From Rostrohypoxylon terebratum (lineage: Eukaryota > Ascomycota > Sordariomycetes > Xylariales > Hypoxylaceae), in contig MU385864.1 in NCBI GenBank assembly GCA_022497145.1, positions 310,001 through 374,000 on the forward strand: a DNA stretch of 64,000 nt, in the 5' to 3' direction. Both the position numbers and the translations under genes were made by a program. This document shows positions 49,401 through 61,030 of the stretch, one piece after another. Under the pieces are notes generated by a model, which searched no databases, was not told the DNA's origin, and saw only the letters and a program-made list of their open reading frames with translations. The number at the start of each line of letters is the position of its first letter. Within the stretch, counting starts at the first letter, position 1.

Positions 49401-49768
49401 CCATCTGTTACGAGTTGCGTACCGGGAACGTACACTCCACACGAGCAGCGTTCGAGCACGCTCTCGAGAGCGAAGCGTGTAAGCACCACCCCGGCCTGTG
49501 GATATCGTATATTAGGTTCTGCCACGGCAACAAAGCGCTCCGATCGAAAGCTAAGAGCGTGTTTTATCGAGCAATTCAGCATTGCCCCTGGTCTAAGGAA
49601 GTTTTTATGGAAGCGTTCGTCACGCTGGTCAGAGACATGGATTCATCGGAACTTAGATCGGTTTATAATACGCTCTGCGAGAAGGGATTGAGGGTGCATG
49701 TCGAAATGGAGGAGTTTGTGGAGAAATGGCGAAGGGAGCATAAGGAGAAGGAGAGGATTAAGAGATAA
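46498..49768 (+). CDS. NRDE2: NRDE-2 ortholog (Nrl1-type nuclear RNA surveillance factor)
   Basis: 1070 residues, two exons (46498-49154 and 49213-49768; 58-nt intron). NRDE-2/Nrl1 proteins bind the Mtr4/Mtl1 helicase and spliceosomal proteins. They act in nuclear RNA quality control, cryptic-intron handling and heterochromatin or RNAi pathways. The N-terminus is rich in Lys/Pro and acidic residues and holds the conserved Mtr4-interacting-type block DKRGDPLVRRYGGVNRRDVP, then YRRFGSGRVLGVDGYMRI. The NRDE-2 domain follows at about 240-560 (SRKVRDHPEDIDAWFELVNH, AYSYASTESQREALQLRIM). Helical HAT-like repeats run to the end, with LWISYIRFCHGNKALRSKAK and VFYRAIQHCPWSKEVF. The C-terminus is a charged helix. 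Strong family match. Confidence 0.92.
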
Positions 49769-50375
49769 GAAATCTCGACCTGCGTAAGATTTGGCTCGGC
49801 GTTCAGCACCAACACCTCAACATAGCCCGGTACAGCCATCTGAGTGGCCAAAATTGAGAATTTAATTCACGCATCTTTAAATCGAGGAGTTGATTCAATG
49901 TGATAGATGGACTATATACACGACTATCGTCGAAACTGGATGACTATATACAGCAGACAGGGACAATAATTAGGCTAGGACCACTAGGTCCAATCCGAAA
50001 GAAACAGGGTTAGCAACAGAAGATGCCAAAGGAAACCCAAACATAAAGCAACCTCACTATGCAAATGGCCAAGCCCCGAGGAGTATCGGAGCTTGGGTAC
50101 CTATATATAAGACGGAAGAGAAGAGATGGGGTATGCAGGTAAGCAAAGCACGAGCTCAAAAACGACCGATCCAAGACACCGAATTCCTCGACGAGCTACC
50201 CCCAACGCCGGGAGTATATGGGTATGTATATGGGTATGGGTATGTGATGACTTCACAAAGAATCAAATGTCAAAATCAGAAGAATAACGAAGGAGGGGAT
50301 CGAATGTAGACACCTTAACAACGACAACGACGACGACCTCCCACCATCGAGAGCCTCAACTCAGCTCAGCTCAGC
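49769..50375. other. Intergenic region between convergent NRDE2 and GH64 genes
   Basis: 3' flanks of both genes, with GTATATGGGTATG-type short repeats (about 50212-50245). No gene was seen. Confidence 0.5.
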
Positions 50376-51728
50376 TCATTTCTTAGCCTTAGCCTTGGCC
50401 TTAGACTTAATCTTCTTCGCCGCCGAGCTGCCGGTCCCGATATGCAGCAACTTCTTCAACTCGTCGAACCACGTCTTGACCTTATCCCAGAAGCTGCCGG
50501 AGCTGCCACCGCTGCCGCCGTTGCCGCCGTTCCCAGTATCAGGGTCTTTCGTCTTGCCATCGCCGGGCGCGGCAGGCGCGTTGCTAGCGGGGCCGCCGAG
50601 CGTGACGGTGAGCAGCTGCGGGCTGCCGTCGTAGACGGTGCCGGCGGGGTCGGGCTGGGTGGAGCCGGAGGGGACGACGTCGTCGTAGGGGAAGGCGTAG
50701 CCGCGGTTGTCGATGTTGGTCTCGTGGACGATGCGCGCGTAGTGGTTCGTCGGGCTCGTCTGGTAGTAATTCGCCACCTGCTCGCCGTCGGGCTGCTGCG
50801 CGTCGCTCAGCAGCGTCGACCGGTTGAAGGCGGCCGCGATGCGCGCGCCGATCGCGCCCATCTCGTCCGCCGTGCCTGACGGGTAGTTCCCGAACGGCCC
50901 CGTCGAGCAGGAGAAGATGTCGCCCGCGCTGGGGCGCGCGAACGAGCCCACGTTGGAGAAGGTGATGGCGTCGTTGGAGACGCGGCCCGTGACGGTGCCC
51001 CACGAGGCTTGCGTGTCGATGGTTAGGTCCGAGGAGGCGTATTTGCTCCACACTTGGTCGATGTACGAGTCGAAGTACCCGTTGAACAGCGAGCTGTCCA
51101 ACACGCGGCCGGAGTTCGGGCTTAGCGCGCGTAGGACGTGGCCGTCGCTCGCCGTCACGATCAGCTTGTCCCAGCCGGCGCCGTCGCTCGCGTTCTGCTG
51201 CGTCAGCTTGTCGACGACGGTTTGCAGGCCGCCCGCCGGCATGCCCTGCACGGTCTGGGTGGCTCCCGACGTGTTGACGAGTTGCAGGGCAACGGGGATC
51301 GGGGGCACAAAGTCCACGTAGCTGATGTTGACGAACAGCTGCTCCGTGTTGTACGTGAACTCGGCGAAGCCCCAGTCGATGTTGTAGTTGGGGTCCGCCG
51401 TGTTGGTCACGCTAGGCTCGACGATGGCCGGGCCCGGGTTCACGAGAAAGGTTAGCTTGCTACCCGTGCTGAACCAGATACGGCCACCCGCGATCTGCGG
51501 GATCGTGATCGTCGTTGTGGCACCGGCCGCACCGAGGGGGATGGCGATGTCCTCCGTCAGAGCGGTCTGTGTCGACGACGGGTTGGCGGGTCGGTAAACG
51601 GTCTTGCCGTCGGACTGAATGAACAAGGGAACATTGTTGTTGTTGATGTCGAGACCGCTGATGTACGCGTAGGCCGTGGACGAGCCCGTGTTGTTCACGA
51701 CGGCTATATCGGTAGTGGGGTTCGTCAT
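50376..51728 (-). CDS. GH64 beta-1,3-glucanase-like protein
   Basis: 450-residue intronless gene of glycoside hydrolase family 64, endo-beta-1,3-glucanases with a thaumatin-like plus beta-barrel fold, best known from actinobacteria but widespread in fungi. Family stretches include GGRIWFSTGSKLTFLVNPGP, IDWGFAEFTYN, FVNISYVDFVPPIPVALQL and the C-terminal NYYQTSPTNHYARIVHETNI. No signal peptide is visible: the chain starts MTNPTTDIAVVNNTGSSTAY, so the protein is cytosolic or leaves by a non-classical route. After the catalytic part comes a Gly/Ser/Asn linker (about residues 395-413), then an amphipathic segment and a lysine-rich tail (KKIKSKAKAKAKK). Codon third positions are strongly G/C, unlike the flanking genes. 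Family call good; activity not proven. Confidence 0.85.
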   Translation of the reverse strand: MTNPTTDIAVVNNTGSSTAYAYISGLDINNNNVPLFIQSDGKTVYRPANPSSTQTALTEDIAIPLGAAGATTTITIPQIAGGRIWFSTGSKLTFLVNPGPAIVEPSVTNTADPNYNIDWGFAEFTYNTEQLFVNISYVDFVPPIPVALQLVNTSGATQTVQGMPAGGLQTVVDKLTQQNASDGAGWDKLIVTASDGHVLRALSPNSGRVLDSSLFNGYFDSYIDQVWSKYASSDLTIDTQASWGTVTGRVSNDAITFSNVGSFARPSAGDIFSCSTGPFGNYPSGTADEMGAIGARIAAAFNRSTLLSDAQQPDGEQVANYYQTSPTNHYARIVHETNIDNRGYAFPYDDVVPSGSTQPDPAGTVYDGSPQLLTVTLGGPASNAPAAPGDGKTKDPDTGNGGNGGSGGSSGSFWDKVKTWFDELKKLLHIGTGSSAAKKIKSKAKAKAKK

Positions 51729-54700
51729 TTTGGCTAAGATTTCTTCTGAGGTTTTCCCTGATTATCTACTAAACAATAAGGAGCGAGCGGCTCATGAGAA
51801 TATCATGAAGGACTGGAACCGATGGGCAACTTGATAGGCAACATTAAACAGCCCCGAAACGAGTGGAACGCCTCCGATTTTAAGGTAAAAAAATCGACTC
51901 AGGACGGTCTCTAGGGATGCAAAAGTTCCAGGATTGGTGGGAAGAACTCGCGAGCATGTGGTCCACGATTCCTTGTTGGAGGGTGCAACTTGTGACCTTT
52001 GAGAAGCAAAGCATAGAACAGTAAGGAGAGAGAAGAACCAACCGACTTTATGGAAAGCAATACTGTATACGTAAGTTGAAGACTGATTGTTCAATCAACG
52101 GTCCTTGGTGTCGTTCTTGTGAGCAATGCCTAAGATCATTTGATAACTACTAAGATGAACTAATCTTGTCCACCAGTGCTTGGAGTAGCTTCATGATCTA
52201 TGCATTACTTGGATAGCATAGACGATTGATTTTGCTTTGGCCTTTTTTACAGGCAACTCACCAAGTTTTCGTAAGGGAGAGACATCATGTGTTGAGGATG
52301 TGACAGAATTCATGTGATGTGTGACCTGAACCAAGGAGAGTGTTCTAAATAGGGTCGTAACCATAAAACACAACACAGCCTCTGGCTCTTCAAGCCACTG
52401 GTACCGAGAGTATGAGAGAATGTAGGTACGACAGCGGAGTAATTATCCGGGAGGGGTGTACTACAAATTGAAAAGATCTTCGGACTTCCTGGCGGGATGC
52501 CAAGTTATGCGGATTAGTTGACAGGTATGTAGGTAGTCAGGTATGTAGCATGGCTAGGTAGTTAGCTGGTGGCCAGCTGATGAGGCAAAAGCATGGCGGT
52601 GAAATTGTCATAGCTGAGAGACGCAAGAGACATAAGAGACACAAGAGACACAATAAGAGAACGTGTAAAAAAGTATGGAGAAAAGCGTGGAACGTGAAGA
52701 GTGACGTCTCATCTAAACAATCAAATCCTTGGCGGTAGAGAGGCAGAGAGGGTCATCGACCCTGTCGGACGGTAAAGAAGGCAATGTAGGTAATGTAGGT
52801 AATGTAGATTACCGCATAATGAATGAAGGCTTGGAGAGTTGTCTCATTCCGGGGAACCAATGGATGGTTGTCAAACAGGTTATGTGGTAGAATGGTGGCG
52901 TACACGCGCATTTGTGTCTCGGAGATTACATCGAAAGGAGAAATATGGCGAGGAGCAGAGGAGAGGCAGACGAGAGACGAGGGGCAGACGATGGGTCGGC
53001 CGGGGTCTGAAGTCGTCGGGCCGTGCCTGGCCGCCCACATGAAATCTTTTATACCTTCCCAACACTTCTCATGAGTCTCATGAGTTTCATAAGTCTCATA
53101 AGTCTCATAAGTACGTAAGAGAAATGCGGAGAGGTCGTCATGAGTTGTTCGTCGTACGGGATCCATTGAAAGATCCATAAGATCCCATAAGATCCATCAA
53201 AGTTATCAAAGACGTATAAGGCTGCGGCCGATACACAAAGGTCTTCGGGTATCTGACACGACCATAGGTCTGCTGTGAGATGTCTGTAAGGACGGGACGG
53301 ACATAACTGACATAATCGTGGTTAAGGATCCATAGATGTCTTAAGATCCGTCGGCAAAACCCCCCCTTAAAGAAAGTACTAGTACTAGCCGAACGAGATG
53401 TGGCGCAAACGCCCTGTCTCTCCCATCTCCACGATTCGTCCTCATCCCCTCCATCCCCTCCATCTTATTTGATCGATCAACCTTGCAAGTCTCCGAACCG
53501 TCTTTGCGCCAAATTTCGACCAATCCGGTTGTAAGTTTGCAAAAATAGTACGCGACTTGAACTTCTAAGTTCTTGTATGGACGTCTTGCACTATTGCACT
53601 AAATAGCAACCCCTCCTTTTCTCCAATGACGTTCCCCCCCCCTTACGATGACCACGCGCAGGAGGGGGTGCTGGGGGAGACCTCCCGATTTGGCAGGTAG
53701 AGGACCGCGCCGCGCAATATGACTGGTAAACTTAATTATTAACTCTATATCCAAGGTCCGACTAAAGTCTAATTCTTTCCCCCTTTCCTTGGTGCGTACT
53801 TACCTAGTACCTACCTAGGCAGCTAGGTACTTTCCTTAACACCGACTGCTATAGCCGCACTTAACACAGTTACTTCTCCGCGCCCCGGTGACCCCCGCCG
53901 TCCCCGAGGTAGTGGTGTGCGGGCTCCGCTCTTGGCCCTTTTCTCCTCTTGTCTCCCAAGCATCTCAACTTTTTTCATTCCTCTCCAACAAACCGCGTTC
54001 ATACCCATACCTACCTAGTAGTAGTGTGTGTTTGTGTAGGTGTCACGGTACACCAGCCTTACTGGCTTGGCCGAGGAAGTCATAACTCGCGGAACTAAGG
54101 GCCTGGGCGGTGTCACCAGGAACCTACGCCCCAAGAGATCGACCAAGGCTACAAGTTCCTCCCCTCTCTGGCTGCGCACATCTGCCTCGCATCACGAGAC
54201 GTCATCCTCGAAGGGAGGGATATGAGACATCCTTTTTTTCTCTCTTTTTTTTTCTCTTTTTTCTAATTTTTCGCGTTACGAGAGTTGACTCGAGATTACT
54301 ACGACTATGTGCGACGGTCAAGGTTGGCGAAGCTGAAGTTGTAGATTGCATGTTGAGAAGAAAGCTGAGCTGGTGCGTAATAGGACGAAACTCTTCCTCG
54401 ATTTCAGGTACCTAATTGATGAGCGATGCATCCATGGATCCCTTACCAATTTTTATAGAATGTCTCATGCTCTTCCATATCCCAGAGCACAGGCACGTGA
54501 ACATGCTAAAATTATAATATACTATTATACTTAGATGATACCCTAATGCCCCATCGTGTCCCTGGGTATCTAACCTGGCCCTAAACGGAGCAGAAAAGTA
54601 AATAGATACATAGGAATGTGAGTGGATATGTCGTAAACCGAATAATTGTCCTTGCGCAGCTCTAAAGGATATCATCAACCAAACCGCACCGAAAAAAAGC

Positions 54701-54834
54701 AATACACGAACCCCTATAATAAACAGAATGCTAAACCACGCTTACCCCTTTCATCTTCACTTATATTACATGTCGTTTTTTGGTGGCTACAACGCGAAAT
54801 CTTGAATGGCTAGGTACCTTTCATAGCCTAGGCC
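51729..54834. other. Long intergenic region with several short tandem repeats
   Basis: 3.1 kb between two minus-strand genes. It includes tandem blocks at 52622-52660, 52781-52808, 53068-53112 and 53159-53200, poly-C/G runs near 53630-53650, a dense TACCTAGG cluster at 53799-53831 and T-rich runs near 54230-54270. Open frames here reflect the repeats and carry no protein features. No gene is supported. Confidence 0.5.
52622..53200. repeat. Cluster of four short tandem-repeat blocks
   Basis: Blocks of different units lie within 580 bp: AAGAGACACA-type (52622-52660), AATGTAGGT x3 (52781-52808), TCATGAGTC/TCATAAGTC (53068-53112) and AAGATCCAT/AAGATCCCAT (53159-53200). Units differ in sequence but share a 9-10 bp period. 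Confidence 0.7.
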
Positions 54835-56046
54835 CTAGGTATCCATCCATAAACTAGTAGCTAGGGCCGCAGCAAATAGTGATGACCACCACTGCATCGA
54901 TCGCCCGGAGCTATTCTCGTGATACGCCGTTTGATTCGGTGTCATGTTATCGGAGTTACTGAAGAAGAAAGTGGCGTTGTTATCTGGGATGGCGCAAACC
55001 GCCTTAGGGGCTGAGGGGTTTGTACAGCGCGTCGCAAAGTCGGTCTGCCTCGATTCGAGAGATGAGTTGAAGTACGCCTTCACGTAGCTGATAGTAGTCG
55101 TAGCGTCAGATTTTGGCGGACCCCGGGACCAACCGTCGTTACCGTTGCTCCAGTGAGATACCTGTAAGTTGCCCGCAGTAGATGGTACGCCCGTTCCGTT
55201 CATTTCTGTAAGTAGTTTGGCATCCGCGTAGAACAGTACGCGGTCCGGTAGAAAGTCAATTCGATACTCGTGGAATGCTTCCGTAGGGTCGAATGGCAAG
55301 TTGATTGTCTTGAAGTCGTCCGTTTTCGAAGCGTCAAACCCGGCCTCTCTTGACTCCTGAGATTGTAAAACGAGATTGACCGGGAACGTGTTATTGTTCT
55401 TGTTGAACTCCCATGATAAAAATTCTATGTCAATCTCTTGCGTATCGTTCATGTACTGATCAAAACACCATTAGCATTTCATTTCGTTTCGTTTCGTTTC
55501 GTCTCGTCTCGTTTCATTTGCCTTCCACCCTGGTACATGATTGGGTTTTCATGAAGGGCAATGGCTTACCCAGAAGAAAGCACTACAAGTCCCTGGAACA
55601 TCTGTGGCTTTGATACCTGCTCGGAAGGTTCCATGGAAGTAATGCGTATCCGTTGTAGAAACATCAGCACCGGTAACCATGTCGTCTTGGATCTCGCTCC
55701 TGACTACGAGATTGAGACCAGCGTCTCCTCCCTTGGACCCAGACCCTTCAAAAACCTCTCCATCGGCGATGGTGTTAGAGACCACGTTTTGTGGTGTATA
55801 TGATTCACCGTAGGGACCTCGCGCAACTTCGCTGGTCATGTTGAAATCTTGCCGTGCCCACCCATATTGCCCATATTTCTCTGAATCGTCCGTGATATCC
55901 AAGTGGACAAAGTCGCTCTCTAAGATGTCCGTGAAGACATATCTTTTGTTGTCAGAATCCGTTGTGATCGAGTATCCGCATTCGCAGTCGGCTAGCACGA
56001 GGGTAGAGAGGATGCAAATCGAGGCTAAGAGACGAATAGAAGTCAT
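54835..56046 (-). CDS. Secreted GH16 family glucanase/transglycosylase-like protein, likely GPI-anchored
   Basis: 365 residues, two exons (55570-56046 and 54835-55455). The 114-nt intron carries a TTCGT/CTCGT microsatellite at 55482-55516. A signal peptide spans about residues 1-19 (MTSIRLLASICILSTLVLAD). The GH16 catalytic motif is EIDIE at 166-170 (Glu166 nucleophile and Glu170 acid/base in the ExDxxE pattern), immediately after the splice junction. It is followed by FHEYRIDFLPDRVLFYAD and SHWSNGNDGWSRGPP, typical of fungal GH16 sequences. Cysteines near the C-terminus suggest a small disulphide region. The last ~20 residues are hydrophobic (SSLFAAALATSLWM) after a small-residue stretch, fitting a GPI-attachment signal. 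It probably acts on beta-1,3(1,4)-glucans in the cell wall; exact specificity unknown. Confidence 0.88.
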
Positions 56047-57506
56047 CGTGTAAGAAAGTTCTCGTTGATGCGTCGCGGAACTGAAAAAGCAAACTTCAAT
56101 GGGAAATCGTCGTTTAGGCAGGGTGTGCCGGCGCAATGTGATGGAAAGCAAGGGATGTCGTATTCGAAGACTTGTGCTAAAAAGGGACCTCGATATAGCA
56201 AAGGACCAAGGTAAAACGGATCGTATCGAGCAAGCTGAGAACGTTTCTAGTCCTAAATGTTCATGTGAGACAAACACACTAAACAAACGAACGGCTATAG
56301 GCAACACAGGCATCCCGAAAATAGGAAAGGGGGGTGTTTTAGGTGGAAGTTATGAGGACAGCCACCGTCAGTGATAGGAAGGGGATATCCAGGATACACC
56401 ATTGTTACCATTGTTACAACTTGGTGCCCCTAGATATGCAAGCAGGGACAAGTCGACCGTTAAGAAAGTAATTGCCCCCCGACATTTAGGACATTTAGAG
56501 TAGGTGTTTTCTTATTAATCTGGCTCGGGTCATACGTTTTTTCGTAAAGAGGCTTGCAGGAAGCTTAAGAACTGGCGCCTCAGCGGGTACCTGCAGCGCG
56601 CCGATAGGGAAAGAACATCATAGCTTCGTGATACATGTACAGTACAGCTGTACGTAAACCCCTGAAAAATCACACGCAAGGGATGATCGAGGGCTCTCTT
56701 CAACCACTGGCCACTGGCCACTGACGCCCACAACATATCACAAAAAAAAAATCATGGCGGAGAAGTGATGTATTGAATTCTGACGCGTGTTGTTGTATCT
56801 ATAACTCGAAATGAACCACATCCTATCGAACTAAATTAATCAATCTGTGGCGAGTCATGTTTTCCGATTTGCCAGGCTCAAGTTTCCATCCTGAGATTCA
56901 AGTTTGCTGGCTCTATTACATGACATGACAAGAAGACTTAAAAGAGAAAAACGAATCGCGGGAAGGAAAGTCGGAGAAATCAAGTTGAAACGGTGGACGA
57001 ATGAGCGCAAGGAAATCGGCGAATATAAAGACAGCCGGTAACTGTGGAATAAGGTATCTGTCGACGACGAAGAGTTCCAAGAGAAAAAATGTCGAGAAAA
57101 CGCAACAGCAGCATTAAAAGTAGGATAAGTGCGCCGTAGCTAATAGAACAGAGAGGAAAAGAAGCTTCAATCATGGACCAGCCAGCCAACTGCATCAGAC
57201 ATTATATCGCGCGTATCACGCAGTTGCCTTCCCCCCCCATTTCCACTGGTCACCGAGAGAGAGCCACCCTGTTCCAGGCCCCCCATTCCGGTAACGTCAG
57301 ATGCAGATAGATGTCGGATGCAAATAGTATGGAAAAGTAAACGAATTCCCTTAGCACAAAAACACCCCCGCGCCAGTCCATCCCTGTTCGAGAAACTAAA
57401 TTCAAGCGCCAACGTAGGAGGTATATGCCATTAAGACTCTCCCACCCCGGGCCTCTCCATTACTAAAAGGAATAACAAAGAAAATCGTAAGCCTCGTGAA
57501 TAATAT
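56047..57506. other. Intergenic region upstream of GH16 and downstream of the transcription factor
   Basis: 1.46 kb with a poly-A run near 56740 and no conserved frame. Nothing else was recognised. Confidence 0.5.
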
Positions 57507-60284
57507 TTAGTACACACTCTCCTCGTCACCCCCTTGCGAAATCATAGAGGGAGTCGAGACGTTGGACGACGCTTCAACATCGTCCACGTAGCCCACAAGG
57601 GCTTGAGAATGAAGGCGGAAGGCTTCGCCCATTAATCTTGTGATGCTATAGATTCGGGTTAGTCAATTATCTCATACGGAAAGATCAGTTTATAGACTTA
57701 CCCCCAAACGACTACTTCGTCGAGCATAGAACCCCACAGGTGAGCCACAGTAGAGCTTAGCTGTTGAGAGTTCATCGCTCCCTCCGCATCCTTATCGAAT
57801 AGCATTCTAACCTTGAGATACATGGCCATCTCCTCTTCCGAGGCAGCTTCTTCGTCATGTTCCAGACGATATAGCCAAAGAGTGAGTGTGATCATGAGAT
57901 CCATGCCGCACAACGGGTGCTCGATGCTCCAGTTGGTCGGAGATGTGCGAGCGACCCAGCGTACGCCCTGGCGGACGGCTGTTTCGATGCAGTTGTAGCA
58001 TTCTTCAATTACTTTGATCATCTCGCTGGAGCGCTTAACCCTGTCGCGCGCGTTCGACATAGCAGCGGCGACCTCGTAATGATCATGGTAGCGGAGCGCT
58101 TCTTGAACCGTCTTCAGGTCAACCTCCAGGCGGAGGCGCGCGTTGCGGAACATTGCCTTGGCATTGAAGATCAAGGGGTGGCCCTTGTGAGGTGCGCTCA
58201 GCGGGACCGCATCGGCCTCGGGCTCGCAGAGATCTAGAGATTTCTCCCATGTCTCCAGAGCAAGTCGCAGCTTGTATTCGGTCACCACATCTTGTAAGGC
58301 CTCAGGGCTGCGCTTATGGTACCACACCTCTAGGAACAAAGCGTTGATCATAACACGCGTCGCGAAAGCGCTATACTTCAACATTTCCCCTTGGAAGAGC
58401 TTCTCGTGGGCATCCATGAACGTGATCGCCGGGGAGCTCTTCAATTGCTCTTGCCAAGCAGCTTCATCTGTAACCCTAGAGTTCCAAAGCGCTTCTTGGG
58501 ATGGAAGTTGGAGGTTCTCAAACTCGTTGAAACTTATAGCAGGCGTATGGTTGTACGTCATGGTGAGAAGTCCGAAGAAGATGTAAACGGCATAGTACGT
58601 GCGACGGCAACCTTCATCTTCGACCCATTCATCCCGCTTAGGTAGCGCACCTTCACGCCCATCTTGCCGGAGCTTGAGCTCGTATCGGTTGCCAGCGACC
58701 ATATTTGCTAGCAAACTCTTGATGGAACATGCCCATTCCAGTCCCTTGGGGTCTCCACTCCAGCTGGCGAAGATCATATTCAGAAGGGAGCTCTGCATAG
58801 TCCAGAGAGGGCATTTTCGGGAGCTAAAGTTCTCCTTGTTTTGCAAGAACTGATTTACCAAAACCTTGGATCCGATGTGGAGCAAATAGGCCTGGTCCTG
58901 GTCAAAGGCGTAGAGAGCACCAATTGATAAGACAGCAAGCAGTAAGGCCGGGGACACCTGGGTCACGTTGAAGGAAGCAGGATGTAAGAAGGGCAAGTGA
59001 TGATGGAAGAGCGTAAAATACGTTGATAGATAACGGTTCAAGGACGACAAGTTAGGAACGCGGAAACCTTCCGGAATCGCGCGTTCGCTATCATGCGCTC
59101 GAATGTTGTCTAGCAATATATTTCGCTCTTCGTCATTGTGGATACGAGGAACGTTGAAGCCCGCCGAGGTCTGAGGCGGGTTAGTGGATGCGCTCTTTGA
59201 TAAAGTTACAGGTGATGCATTCTGGGCCGCTGGGCCATTGCTGAAAGAGGATGACGGATCTACCACGGGGTGCGAAGTATGTACAAAATCGCTGTAGTTG
59301 AGACCAGGAGAGGGGGGCGAAAGGTTAGGTTGGACCTGATTGGCACTCACATTGGCAAAGGAATGTTGCGAATCGAACGAAGACGCCGTATTTGACGCGA
59401 TAGAGAGAGCTTTGGCGTCCATTGATGGCTGCGAAGCAAATGCATCCCAAGGTGCGCTGGTAGGTATCGGGGCAGCACTGGGAGGGTAATTGACCGACGG
59501 ATCCACCATAGGGGGGCCATTGGAAGGATAGGACATAGAAGGACCAGATTCGTACGGGCTCGCAGTATCGCGCATCATCGCCTTATGATGAAGGTCCGCG
59601 ACGAGCATAGCAGCATGCTCGACATCGAAAGCTCCTTCGCTACTGGCTTCGATTTGTTCGCTAAGAGTCGAGGTATCGATAGCAATTGAAGTTTTAGCAG
59701 GACCACCGACAGCTCTCGCCTTGGATACACCATTGGCGCCGGCGCGACGTTTTCCGTCGCTGTGTAAAGGAACTCCTCCATCCTTAGCGTGAACTGTTCG
59801 GTCGTGTCGGAGTAGTAAGTCGCGCCGTACAAAAGTACTACGGCATTTCATGCACTTGAATGGGCGTTCCTTCGTATCTATCGATTGTCAAGTCAGCACT
59901 TTGGGGAGCTACAGGTAGATCAATATAGGTTGCATCAAATCAGATTGACCAAGGGCGTTGAGGGGTAGCTGATATGCGACGGAGGACGGGGAAACGGGGG
60001 AAAAGGTAACGGGTAACGGGTAACGAGACACAGAGGAGGGGTTCTTTGAAGGGTTTGGAGGGCAGCAACGAAGGTAAAAAGAAGGGATTGGGGATGAATT
60101 GAAATTCGCGCCACGTACGCGATCGCTCATGTCTGCTTCGATGCTCGCTTCTGCTGAAAGCTCTGTTGCAAAACTGGCACTTGTACTTTCTTTCTGGTTG
60201 CGCGAGAGAGGGTTTTCGGGTGGCCGGAGTCGATGTGGCCGAGGCGGAAGTGGTAGGAAGAACTGCCACGTTCGCGCCAGGCAT
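57507..60284 (-). CDS. C2H2 zinc-finger transcription factor with fungal-specific domain (AmdX/Adr1-like architecture)
   Basis: 826 residues, three exons: 60119-60284, 57702-59877 and 57507-57645; introns are 241 and 56 nt. Two adjacent C2H2 fingers lie at the N-terminus. Finger 1 has Cys36, Cys39, His52 and His56; finger 2 has Cys64, Cys67, His80 and His85. The linker (HTKERPF) is rebuilt across the first splice site. A Ser/Pro-rich disordered region follows (about 90-320). Then comes the fungal-specific transcription factor domain (PF04082 type), with LSSLNRYLSTYFTLFHHHLP, FLHPASFNVTQVSPALLLAV and LWTMQSSLLNMIFASW. This C2H2 plus PF04082 combination is found in AmdX/Adr1-like regulators of carbon and nitrogen source use, but the target pathway cannot be read from sequence. 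The 3.7 kb upstream suggests complex regulation. Confidence 0.88.
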
Positions 60285-61003
60285 CTTGACTGATGATTGT
60301 CGCGTTGGTCAGGTATAGAGGTCTGCGATGATCGTAGGTGATGAGGAAGAGGAAAAAAAGGAAGAGGAAGTTATGTTCCGTATTCCGTATTCCGTATTCC
60401 AATTCAATGGGCTTTCTTCGCTTTTGTTGACAACGTCTATGCGGTCGACACTCCGAAAACTTGGGCAGTTATGGTTGAGTTGACCCTCTCACAGGCTGAT
60501 AGTTGAAATCGCCTGGCTCCTCGCTCGCACACGCGCGCTCCCGTGGGATTTAAAGTGTGTCTTCTTGACTAGACTGTTGATAGTTGATCATTTGTATCGA
60601 TATAGGAATCATAGAATAGACTGTGGTATAAAAGATGGCGGCCAAGGCCGAAGGGGAAATAATCTCGAAGGCTTCGAGATGATGCAGTCGTCTATAAAAA
60701 TCGACGACGCAAGTAAGTAATCAACGATGCGCGGGTTGCGACCGTTAAAAACTGAGGAGGGGTTCGAGGGGTGATAGGGCGTTTTGATGAAAGATGAAAG
60801 TGTGAAGTTGGGAATTTCAGAAAAAAAAGGAGGGGGGGAAGGGATGAGGAAAGAGGGACAATGCCGGGTCAAAATGAGGGAGGGAAAATTGAATGCGCTG
60901 TGCTTTCGTTGTGCTGTGCTATGCAAAGGTGGCTAGTGACTTAGGTAGTGCAGGGAGGGGAACAACAAGTCGGGTAGGTGGGTAGGTGGGTTGGTTTGGA
61001 ATT

Positions 61004-61030
61004 GGGATTGGGATTGGGATTGGGATTGGG
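61004..61030 (+). repeat. GGGATT tandem array (five GGG runs)
   Basis: Five GGG triplets at exact 6-bp spacing, separated by ATT. It fits the G3N1-7 quadruplex consensus and lies about 0.72 kb upstream of the zinc-finger gene start. Confidence 0.85.

Noticed and set aside
50584..51051. 155-codon Arg/His-rich frame overlapping the GH64 gene
   Set aside because: It is an alternate frame in GC-rich coding DNA. The composition (mostly Arg, His, Pro, Leu) is a typical shadow of G/C third positions.
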